DNA from: Streptomyces sp. A0958
GTDB lineage: Bacteria; Actinomycetota; Actinomycetes; Streptomycetales; Streptomycetaceae
Assembly: GCF_004795035.1 (NCBI RefSeq)
Contig: NZ_SSBK01000002.1
Coordinates: 186,001 to 250,000, forward strand
DNA length: 64,000 bases
Direction of reading: 5' to 3'
A program made the position numbers and the translations under genes. Shown piece after piece: positions 27,459 through 34,838 of the stretch. A model generated the notes under the pieces. It had not been told where the DNA came from and searched no databases. It saw only the letters and a program-made list of their open reading frames with translations. Positions within the stretch are counted from its first letter, which is position 1; the number at the start of each line of letters is the position of its first letter.

Positions 27459-28411
27459 GCGGTTCGCGGTTCGTGGACGTGTGCGCGGGGGCCGGAGGGC
27501 TGGCCCTCGGGCTGGAACAGGCCGGGTTCGATCCGGTGCTGCTGTTGGACAAGAAGCCCGTGGCCTGCGAGACGCTGGGCATGAACCGACCGCACTGGAA
27601 GGTCCTGCGGATGGACCTGCTGGACTTCGTTCCGGACGAGCACCCGCACACGTACGACGTCGACCTGTTGTCCGCGGGGCTTCCTCGCGTGAAGTCGAGC
27701 GCGACGGCGGCGAGAGCCGAGACCGACGAGGAGGAAGGGCTCCTGAAGGCGGCGGTCCTCCTCGCCCACTCGATCCAGCCGCGCGCCGTGCTCATCGAGA
27801 ACGTACCGGGCCTGGTCGACGCCGGCGCCTTCGAGCCCCTGCGCGAGTTCGTCCGGGAGGAACTGGAGCACCTCGGCTACCGGCTGCACTGGTTCGTCCT
27901 GAACGCGGCGGATTTCGGTGTGCCGCAGGACCGTAAGCAGGGAGTGCTCGTCGCTCTCAAGGAGCGGTACTTCGACCGCTTCCGGCCGCCGGTGCCCACG
28001 GTGCAGGATCACGTGTCGGTGGGAAGGGCGCTGCGGCGCTCCATGGCTGCTCGTGGGTGGAGCGGCGCAGACGCCTGGGCGGCTCAGGCGGTCGCCGTGG
28101 CGCCGACTCTGGTCGGTGGCTCGGACAACCGAGGGGGCGCCGACCTGGGCCCGACGGGCACGAAGGCCGCCTGGGCACGGATGGGGGTCAACGGAGGGGC
28201 GTTGGCCGACGAGGTTCCGGGCCCCGAGGACAACAGCAGCGCGGGCCTGATCAAGCTTACGGACGCGCAGACCGCGCTGTTGCAGGGCTTCCCGGCCGAC
28301 TGGCTGTTCGCCGGGCGGAAGACGGCTCGGTACCGTCAGATCGGCCATGCCTCGCCGCCGCCGGTGGGGAAGGCGCTGGGCCTTGCCGTCGCGGAGGCGT
28401 TGCGTGGTTGA
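27455..28411 (+). CDS. C5-cytosine-methyltransferase-like protein lacking the catalytic Cys motif
   Basis: A 318-residue protein with a C5-methyltransferase fold. The SAM motif is FVDVCAGAGGLALGL, motif VI is LIENVPGL, the motif VIII-like segment is GVPQDRKQG, and motif X is RQIGHASPPPVGKALG. The expected Pro-Cys nucleophile motif is replaced by SAGLPRVKSSATA, so no cysteine lies where the nucleophile should be. It may be inactive, perhaps a recognition or regulatory partner of the intact methyltransferase downstream. The frame is undamaged and codon use is normal, so it is not a decaying pseudogene. Coupled to vsr by a 4-nt overlap. Confidence 0.88.
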   Translation: MSGSRFVDVCAGAGGLALGLEQAGFDPVLLLDKKPVACETLGMNRPHWKVLRMDLLDFVPDEHPHTYDVDLLSAGLPRVKSSATAARAETDEEEGLLKAAVLLAHSIQPRAVLIENVPGLVDAGAFEPLREFVREELEHLGYRLHWFVLNAADFGVPQDRKQGVLVALKERYFDRFRPPVPTVQDHVSVGRALRRSMAARGWSGADAWAAQAVAVAPTLVGGSDNRGGADLGPTGTKAAWARMGVNGGALADEVPGPEDNSSAGLIKLTDAQTALLQGFPADWLFAGRKTARYRQIGHASPPPVGKALGLAVAEALRG

Positions 28412-28438
28412 GCGCGCGAGGCCGTCCGAACACGAGGG

Positions 28439-28475
28439 TTAGTTGATCTTGAACGGCCGGCTACACTTCAATCCC
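28439..28475 (+). promoter_or_regulatory. Candidate promoter for a leaderless methyltransferase transcript
   Basis: TACACT (28462-28467) has -10 character and ends 8 nt before the ATG at 28476, with no ribosome site between. TTAGTT lies 17 nt upstream as a poor -35. The spacing predicts a transcript that begins at or near the start codon. Confidence 0.4.
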
Positions 28476-29726
28476 ATGACCCACGCACCTCACTCACCAC
28501 TTCTACCTGCGGATTTCCGCATCGTGGACTTGTTCGCCGGCCCCGGGGGCCTGGACATCGCGGCCACGATCATGGGAGTGGAGAGCATCGGGGTCGAGTG
28601 GGACGACCCGACCCGTGCGACGCGCGCCGCGGCCGGCCTTCGTACCACCAGGGAGAAGGACGTCGCCGCGCTCGGGCCGTGCGACCCCCAGGTGAAGGAC
28701 GCGAACGTCCTCACCGGCGGCCCGCCCTGCCAGTCGTTCTCCGTGGCCGGCAACCGGGAGGGCCACAAGGCCCTGGACGACGTGAAGCGGCTCGCCGGTT
28801 GCTTGGTCGGTCACAAGGACTTCGCATCCTTCAAGGCCGCCTGGAATGCGGTCAAGGCCGAGACCGACTCCATGTCCGACGCACGTACGGGTTTCGTTCT
28901 CCAGCCGTTGCGTTGGATCATGGAGGCGAAGCTCAGGCGCGGCAGGCCCTATGAGGTGGTGGTACTGGAGCAGGTACCCACCGTGCTGCCGGTATGGAAG
29001 CACTACGCCGTACTCCTCAGGCGAATCGGCTACGCGGCCGAAGCTCATGTGCTGCATGCCGAGGACTTCGGCGTCCCGCAGACGCGTCGGCGTGCCGTGC
29101 TGATCGCCCAGTGGAACCCCGAGAACACGGGGAGGCGTGTCGACTTTCCCCCTGCGACCCATCAGCGGTACCGCAAGGGGATCGAGCGCCTGCTGCCCGT
29201 TACGCGTGAGAGCACGGCCACCGAGCGGGAGGACGGTTCCCTGTTCGCGCCGCCGAGGAGCGCCAAGGAGCCCAAGAAGGTGGAGCCCTGGGTGTCGGTG
29301 GGGGATGCTCTCGGCGCCACGCGGACCGGCGACTTCGTCCTGGTCTCCAACTACGGCTCGGGCGGCGACCCGAAGAACCGAGGGCGCCGAACCTCGCAGG
29401 AGCCGGCCGCGACGATCACCGGCAAGTTCCGCCGCAACCGGCTCTTCCTCCTGAAGGAGAACGAGTCGGGCGAGAAGGAGGTCGGCGAGGAGTTGGACCG
29501 GCTGTCGCCCGAGGAGGGCGGGCTTCTCCAGTCGTTCCCCGCTCGCTACCCGTGGCAGTCCACCGATGTCGCCCAGCAGATCGGCAACGCCGTCCCGCCG
29601 CGACTCTCCCTCCACATCCTGAGCACCGCGCTGCTGCGTGAGCGGCCGAAGGACGAGTGGTTCACCCAGCTCAAGGAGTGGGAGCCGCAGCCCCGCTCCA
29701 CGGAGGGGGACACCGAAGGCCCCTGA
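28476..29726 (+). CDS. DNA C5-cytosine methyltransferase
   Basis: A 416-residue enzyme with the full motif set: FRIVDLFAGPGGLD (SAM), GGPPCQSFS with the nucleophile Cys, VVLEQVPTV (motif VI, with EQV for the usual ENV), GVPQTRRRAVL (VIII) and AQQIGNAVPPRLS (X). A target-recognition region lies at about 215-330. It methylates cytosine C5 in a specific site, probably to protect self DNA. It is separated from the left-arm genes by 64 nt and may have its own promoter, which would let modification precede restriction. DISARM class 2 loci also include a C5 methylase. A hairpin overlaps the stop. Confidence 0.93.
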   Translation: MTHAPHSPLLPADFRIVDLFAGPGGLDIAATIMGVESIGVEWDDPTRATRAAAGLRTTREKDVAALGPCDPQVKDANVLTGGPPCQSFSVAGNREGHKALDDVKRLAGCLVGHKDFASFKAAWNAVKAETDSMSDARTGFVLQPLRWIMEAKLRRGRPYEVVVLEQVPTVLPVWKHYAVLLRRIGYAAEAHVLHAEDFGVPQTRRRAVLIAQWNPENTGRRVDFPPATHQRYRKGIERLLPVTRESTATEREDGSLFAPPRSAKEPKKVEPWVSVGDALGATRTGDFVLVSNYGSGGDPKNRGRRTSQEPAATITGKFRRNRLFLLKENESGEKEVGEELDRLSPEEGGLLQSFPARYPWQSTDVAQQIGNAVPPRLSLHILSTALLRERPKDEWFTQLKEWEPQPRSTEGDTEGP

Positions 29727-29741
29727 CGGCGGGGCCTTCGG
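29713..29741. terminator. Bidirectional terminator between the left and middle operons
   Basis: An 11-bp perfect stem CCGAAGGCCCC/GGGGCCTTCGG with a 7-nt loop. It overlaps the methyltransferase stop codon and faces the end of the minus-strand operon. Confidence 0.75.
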
Positions 29742-29752
29742 GCCTGTCCCGG

Positions 29753-30652
29753 TCAGTCCGCCTCGTTGTCCTCGGTCTTCTTCCCGCGCACGGGAGCTTC
29801 GGCGAAGAGTTTCGCGAAGTGGTCGGCGAGGGCGGCCACCGAGTCCTCCGGTGCCTTCTCCTCGTCCGGTCCTTCCGGGAGGGCTCTTCGCTGAACCGCC
29901 GGTGCCCATTCCGCGGCCGCGATCCATTGCTCCGTCGGCCGGCCGTCCCGCTCGACGTCGGGCGCCACGACGTCGTACATGAGCGTCGCCGCGGACGCGT
30001 TGACCACCCGTGCGAGCGCGTTGATCTCCCTGCCGGTGGTGACTGTGCCGCGCTCGATCAAACGTGCCAGCGCCTGGGCCGTCGGCCGATGATCGATCGC
30101 GTCGAGTCTCAGCCCGGTGTTGAGCACGTCCTGGTGTGCGCAGACGGTCACCACCGGGCCGTAGTCGGGGCCGTTCCGGAAGAGTTCGGCGGCCCACCAG
30201 AGGCGGGCGAACGCCTGGGTGTAGGACGCACCACGAAAGCGCGTGGCGGCGACGCGCCTCGCCTTCCCCGGGCTCTCCTTCTTCGGCTCCGGCATGTGTC
30301 GCCAGACGACGTAGTCGGGCGCGACTCCCAGCGCCAGGTAGTTCCACAGCCTGCGATCGGCGGCTTCGCGGCGCGTGAGCCGCAGAGTCGCGTGGAGCCG
30401 AGGAGCCAACCAGGCATCGGCGGCGGTGACCTTTTCGTCGCGGAACGCGTGCATCGCGTCGTCGACGAGATCACGGACCGGCATCAGCTCCCCTCTGGCC
30501 TCGTCACCCGGCAGGGGCTCGGTGATCTTGTTGAGCGCTATGGCCGGGACATCCTCCTTGCCGGTGAGCAGGCCTTCGGTGAGGTACCGGGCGGCGTTGA
30601 GATCCGCGAGGAACGCCAGGCGTTCGGGCAGGTGGCTGGGCTTGTCGGTCAC
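29753..30652 (-). CDS. DUF6339-like protein in the defence island
   Basis: A 299-residue, mostly helical protein. Recognisable stretches are RRLWNYLALGVAPDYVVWRH, RFRGASYTQAFARLWWAAEL and a charged C-terminal tail. These resemble DUF6339 proteins as I recall them; no catalytic motif is visible. The GTG start (30652) overlaps the stop of the upstream gene by 4 nt. It is the last gene of a three-gene operon behind the XRE-GHKL ATPase. Co-translation suggests a stoichiometric partner. Function unknown. Confidence 0.7.
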   Translation of the reverse strand: MTDKPSHLPERLAFLADLNAARYLTEGLLTGKEDVPAIALNKITEPLPGDEARGELMPVRDLVDDAMHAFRDEKVTAADAWLAPRLHATLRLTRREAADRRLWNYLALGVAPDYVVWRHMPEPKKESPGKARRVAATRFRGASYTQAFARLWWAAELFRNGPDYGPVVTVCAHQDVLNTGLRLDAIDHRPTAQALARLIERGTVTTGREINALARVVNASAATLMYDVVAPDVERDGRPTEQWIAAAEWAPAVQRRALPEGPDEEKAPEDSVAALADHFAKLFAEAPVRGKKTEDNEAD

Positions 30653-31641
30653 GCGTCGGTCCCCCGGTCGAGTCGGTCCAGGCCTCGGATGGTCGCGGTC
30701 AACGCCTTGGGCACGTCCGCCCTGCGCGTCGCGGCGTAATGGATGCGCGGCTGGAGATCGGTCCATCCCGACGCCCCGGTCCTCCGTCCGTGGACTTCCC
30801 GGAGCGCGTCCCCCAGCGGTCGACCGGGCACGACGTCCGGCAGCATTTCGCGCAGCACCTCACCCCGCCAGTCGTGCGGGAAGAGCGGGGTGCCGTCGTC
30901 CTCGACCTCCAGGTCGCCGATGGCCGTGTGGAAGACGGCCGTCCACACGTCCGTGCACATCTGGGCGATGAGGAGATCCCTGACCAGGCCCTCGACCGCT
31001 GTGCCGTTGCCGTCGACCAGTTCGGTGATGCCTTCGAAATCGGTGTTGACGTGCACGGTGGGCACGTCGCCGGAGGTGTCGATGGTCCACGGCACGTCCC
31101 CGAAGGGGCGCAACCACTCGGGGCCCTCACGGAACCCGACCTCCGAGACCTCCAGTTCCCGCTCGCGCAGAGGGGTGTCGGCCTTCAGATCGACGATCCA
31201 GTCCTTCTCCGACGCGGCGATCATGCGACCTCGCACCCCGTCGACCGTGGCGATCACGTGAACGGTCATCGTCGCGCGGTCGAGGTGATCGGCTCGCCAC
31301 AGATCCAGGTGGCCGGCCCATTCACGGCCGCCCTCGGCACGGGGCTCCAGGCACACGGTGGTCCGGGTGTTGGTGGCTCCCTCGGTGAGCACGACCACGA
31401 CCGACACGTCGGACCAGGGCCCGTCGGGGTCGGTCGCGCGTCCCGGGACGACGGCCGTGAGCGTCAACCGGGCCTTCTCCCAGTCGTCCCGCTCGGCCAG
31501 ACCCAGGGCGACCACCTGCTCGATGGTCGAGAACGTCTTCGTGTCGAGCGGTTCCCGGGCCTCGCCGGGGCCCCGCAGCTCGACAGAGGTCACCCGGAGG
31601 GTCACGGTGCCGGGAAGCCGCTTGTACGGATAGCCCCTCAT
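30649..31641 (-). CDS. Uncharacterised protein of the XRE-GHKL operon
   Basis: A 330-residue soluble protein I do not recognise. The first 190 residues look beta-rich with alternating hydrophobics (VTLRVTSVELRG, DVSVVVVLTEGATNTRTTVC), like a beta sandwich. The rest is mixed alpha/beta (WTIDTSGDVPTVHVNTDFEG) and ends in a helical region. No signal peptide or membrane helix. The ATG overlaps the XRE-GHKL stop by 4 nt (ATGA), and its own stop overlaps the next start. The three proteins are therefore translated as a set. A sensor or adaptor is possible; nothing in the sequence proves it. Confidence 0.75.
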   Translation of the reverse strand: MRGYPYKRLPGTVTLRVTSVELRGPGEAREPLDTKTFSTIEQVVALGLAERDDWEKARLTLTAVVPGRATDPDGPWSDVSVVVVLTEGATNTRTTVCLEPRAEGGREWAGHLDLWRADHLDRATMTVHVIATVDGVRGRMIAASEKDWIVDLKADTPLRERELEVSEVGFREGPEWLRPFGDVPWTIDTSGDVPTVHVNTDFEGITELVDGNGTAVEGLVRDLLIAQMCTDVWTAVFHTAIGDLEVEDDGTPLFPHDWRGEVLREMLPDVVPGRPLGDALREVHGRRTGASGWTDLQPRIHYAATRRADVPKALTATIRGLDRLDRGTDA

Positions 31642-33749
31642 GCCTGGCCTCCCTTGTCGGTGCCGAGTTCGACGACCAGGCCGGTGAAGACGGCCCGAAC
31701 GGGGTGCGTGGACACGTCGGTCGTGCCCCTGAAGGTCGCCTTGCGGGCGCCGGGCGCGAAGTGCAGCGCCCCGTCGACCACTTCGCAGTTGTGAACGGCC
31801 ACGAGCTCCGACCACGCCAGTACGGGGCGCGGGCCCGAGCGCACGTCCAGCTTGGCCACGGGGCTCGGCCGCGAGGAGTCACCGCCGGAAGGGATCTTCA
31901 CCTCTCCGGTGACGCACCACGCGCCGCCGGCATCGACGAAGGCGTCGAGTTCCTCCAGCGTCGGCAGCGCCGCCGGGCCGGCGGGCCGAGGTGCCCTCTT
32001 GCCGCCCAGCGTCAGCTTCTTTCGGAGCCGATCGGCTCCGCCCGACCGTTTCGCCTTGGGCACGGCGACGAGTTCACGCACCGCCTTGTTGGTGTCGGTG
32101 GTGAGTTTGGCGATCCGACGGTACGCGGACGGCGAGTACAGCATCCGTAGCTCCTCCGTCTGCCCCCACTTGTTGTGCTCGGGCGGCTCGGAGGTTCGGA
32201 GGAAGACTTCTGCCGCGTCGGCGCCGGGAGCGTCCTCACCTGCGGCATGACCCGCGAGCAGCACCGCCTGGAAGGGGTTGGTCCCCACGGGCAGGTCCCT
32301 GACCTTGGCCGTCCTGACGGTCATACGGTTGCCCCGCATCATGACCACGTTGTTCGGCTTGTCGTCGTCGGCGTCGTCGGCCTCCGTCACGAGGACGACG
32401 GCCCGGTGTTCCGTGCTCTCCTTCCGCCCCGCGAGGGCGGGCACGTTGAGCGCCACGGTCGCCATGGCCACCTGGCCGGACTCGGTCAGACGCTCCACGG
32501 TCGTGCCGTCGAGGAAGGCCTGCAGGGCACGGGTGCGTGACGGCTGCGTGGTCCTGGGATCGACCCGTTCCTCCTTGATGATCTCCGTGCCGTTGCGGAG
32601 GGTCCTGACGGATGCCTCCAACAGCGGTCGTCGGGTCTCGCCCACGGTCATGGCCGCCCAGAAGTTCCGGCCGAGGGCCTGGACGAGGCGCTTGTGCATC
32701 CGGTGCACGCTGTCGTCGTCCTCCACACCGTTGCTATCGGCATCCGGGTCGACCTCGACGAGACTCGCCACGTCGTGGGCGCCCACGATCAGGAACGACG
32801 TGCCCGGTTCGTCGCTCTCCCGAGTCAGGTGGAGCCGCTCGACCTTCTCCTCGTCGGCCCACCACGAACGAGCCACGTCCGAACTGTCGGCGTCCGGGTC
32901 GGGACGGCCGAACCAGGCGGGGCCCGCCCAGGGAAGGCCGTCCACTTCGCGCCAGGGAAGATCGAGCCGGCCGATGAGACGTCGCTCGGTACGCCCCTCG
33001 TGCGGCTCGGAGAGAGTGGAGTTCATGAGGACGAGGCCGAGGCGGCTCGTCGCCCAGAGCGTGGCCTTCCCGAGACCGTACGAACCGCCCGCCCCGCTCA
33101 CCGTCTTGTGGCTGTCGAGCTGCCGACGCACCACGGCGGCGAATCGACCGGTCTCGTAGTCGTCTCCGGTCAGGCCGGAGGCGTTGTAGTCGTCGACGCG
33201 CAACAGGACCAGCCGGTCCCGCTCATACATGTCGCGCAGTCCGGCAGCGATGACCCGCCCGACCTTCTGGTCCTGGGACGCCGCCGACTCGTAGTGCGGA
33301 AGGAGTTCGTCCCAGCGGATCTCCTCGCGGAAACGGGCCAGGGCCTCGCCGGTCAACTCGTGCAATGTGTAGCGCACGCGGACGGGTTGGCTGCGGTCGA
33401 GACGTTCGTCGAGGCTGTTCTGCGTCGCCTCGCGCGCCAGCGCTTCCACATCGGCCTCGAAGGCGAAGGCGGCCGCGTTGCCGAAGTCGCGCCCACCGTC
33501 GGCGTATCCGGGACGGTGGTACCAGGAGACGGGCAGACCCGCCAAGGTGTCCGCGGTGCGGGTGTGGATCGTACCGAGGTCGGTGCCGAGCGCCGCCGCG
33601 ATCTTGGCGATGGTCTCCCCGCGGGGGGTCGCCCGCCCGGTGATCCAAGCCGATACGGCGGCCCGCGTCATCCCGATGCGCTCGCCGAGGTCGGCCTGAC
33701 TCATGCCCGACTGCTTCAGCTGCCTGGCCAGCCAGGGACCGAAATCCAT
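31638..33749 (-). CDS. XRE helix-turn-helix protein fused to a GHKL ATPase
   Basis: 703 residues. Residues about 5-58 form an XRE DNA-binding domain (MSQADLGERIGMTRAAVSAW). A GHKL-type ATPase follows: N-box EATQNSLDE (E107, N111), G1-like VDDYNASGL (D186/D187) and G2-like SGAGGSYGLGKATL (about 218-231). Downstream regions are large and unassigned. The combination suggests a DNA-binding ATPase, either a regulator or a sensor of altered DNA. ATG 33749 lacks a good ribosome site. GAGGAG further upstream would better suit TTG 33761 or GTG 33767 in the same frame, adding 4-6 residues. First gene of a divergent three-gene operon. Confidence 0.8.
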   Translation of the reverse strand: MDFGPWLARQLKQSGMSQADLGERIGMTRAAVSAWITGRATPRGETIAKIAAALGTDLGTIHTRTADTLAGLPVSWYHRPGYADGGRDFGNAAAFAFEADVEALAREATQNSLDERLDRSQPVRVRYTLHELTGEALARFREEIRWDELLPHYESAASQDQKVGRVIAAGLRDMYERDRLVLLRVDDYNASGLTGDDYETGRFAAVVRRQLDSHKTVSGAGGSYGLGKATLWATSRLGLVLMNSTLSEPHEGRTERRLIGRLDLPWREVDGLPWAGPAWFGRPDPDADSSDVARSWWADEEKVERLHLTRESDEPGTSFLIVGAHDVASLVEVDPDADSNGVEDDDSVHRMHKRLVQALGRNFWAAMTVGETRRPLLEASVRTLRNGTEIIKEERVDPRTTQPSRTRALQAFLDGTTVERLTESGQVAMATVALNVPALAGRKESTEHRAVVLVTEADDADDDKPNNVVMMRGNRMTVRTAKVRDLPVGTNPFQAVLLAGHAAGEDAPGADAAEVFLRTSEPPEHNKWGQTEELRMLYSPSAYRRIAKLTTDTNKAVRELVAVPKAKRSGGADRLRKKLTLGGKRAPRPAGPAALPTLEELDAFVDAGGAWCVTGEVKIPSGGDSSRPSPVAKLDVRSGPRPVLAWSELVAVHNCEVVDGALHFAPGARKATFRGTTDVSTHPVRAVFTGLVVELGTDKGGQA

Positions 33750-34363
33750 GCCGCTGTCCAACGTCACCACTCCTCGGCTGCCACGACGACCATGGGGGCT
33801 ACCGTACCCGAAATTTGACACTCTTCGACGGGCGACAACGAAATTTGACACCCCTCCGAGGCGGTTGGAACGTTCATCGCTTCCTCGATCCAAATGCACT
33901 GGAAGTCCTGCATCGGGTAGCCGAATCCGACTTGCCACCCATCGCCCATTCAGTCCGAATTGCGCCTCGAAACGACGCCCCGTTCGCCGCATCTGTTGTG
34001 CCGAAAGCCTCTTGTGGTGGCCCCGGGTGGGCATGTAGCGTCGAAAACGGTTGAGCCCCGACCGGGCTCGAAAGGCGCGTTTCCACAAGTGCCTTATTCG
34101 TTGCGCCTGGACGCCACTCCCACGTCCGGTCCACCGGATTTCATCGGATCGACGAAACCCCTTGCTCGTATCCGAAAAACGCGGTTCCATTCTCACACCT
34201 TTCCTCCGATCCGACTTGTCCCATTCACCCGAAAAAACCATTTGCCTGCCGAATTCACCTCCCCCACCTCGTGTGTATTCAGCCCTCTGCACGTGCGCCA
34301 TCAGCGTTTCCGAACACCGGCATCACTCAACCGACATTTCACGAGAGCAGGGGGCCCACCATC
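33750..34363. other. AT-richer divergent control region of the island
   Basis: About 614 nt between divergent operons, visibly less GC-rich than the flanking genes. It holds a 13-bp direct repeat near 33,809-33,851 and a small hairpin GAGCCC/GGGCTC at 34053-34069. No frame reads like a conserved protein. It probably carries promoters for both operons and might encode an RNA. Confidence 0.6.
33809..33851. promoter_or_regulatory. Two direct repeats CGAAATTTGACAC, 30 bp apart
   Basis: Identical 13-mers at 33809-33821 and 33839-33851. The 30-bp spacing is close to three helical turns, so bound proteins would sit on one face. They lie 60-100 nt upstream of the XRE-GHKL start, a natural place for its own HTH domain to bind. 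Each contains TTGACA on the plus strand. Confidence 0.6.
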
Positions 34364-34720
34364 ATGAAGCCGAGCAAGCACGACCCTTACGACGAATTCG
34401 TCCTCGTCGACCAGTACGACTCCTTCGAGGACCCGTGGTCCCGGTCGGGCTTCCTCGAGACCATCGGCAGGACGCGTCCCTACATCGACGCCCTCCGGGC
34501 CCGCCGCGACGCCGCCCGCGAAGCAAAGAGGGCAACGGCCGAGCACGCCTCGGAATCCTCGCGCCGCAACGGCGAGCCGCGTCGTGGCCGTTCGCGTTCG
34601 CCCCGCCGCCCCCGGGTGGTCGGTACGCATCCCTCGAACCGGACCGACATTCGGTACGCGTCCCGGCGCCGTCGCCCCCGCACCGTCGTGCTCGTCATCG
34701 TCGTCATCGGGCTGGACTGA
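34364..34720 (+). CDS. Small basic protein of unknown function
   Basis: A 118-residue frame with AGGGGG about 10 nt before the ATG. The N-terminus is acidic (DPYDEFVLVDQYDSFEDPW). The middle is strongly basic (RRGRSRSPRRPR). The end is a short hydrophobic run TVVLVIVVIGLD. It precedes the sacsin-like helicase operon by 118 nt on the same strand. The first half reads as a real protein; the second half has skewed composition and might be non-native or frame-shifted. Could be a small regulator or not a gene. Confidence 0.45.
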   Translation: MKPSKHDPYDEFVLVDQYDSFEDPWSRSGFLETIGRTRPYIDALRARRDAAREAKRATAEHASESSRRNGEPRRGRSRSPRRPRVVGTHPSNRTDIRYASRRRRPRTVVLVIVVIGLD

Positions 34721-34838
34721 ACCCGGCGTCCCGCCGGACGTCCGCCACCTATCGTTGAGTTCGTCGGTCGGCCGCACCCCCGCAGCGGCCGGCCTCCGCT
34801 CCCCCACGTTCATCTCACGGCCATGAAACGGGAACACC

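Noticed and set aside
34053..34069. Terminator or small RNA hairpin in the divergent region
   Set aside because: The stem is only 6 bp with no T-run; noted in the region entry but too weak to call on its own.
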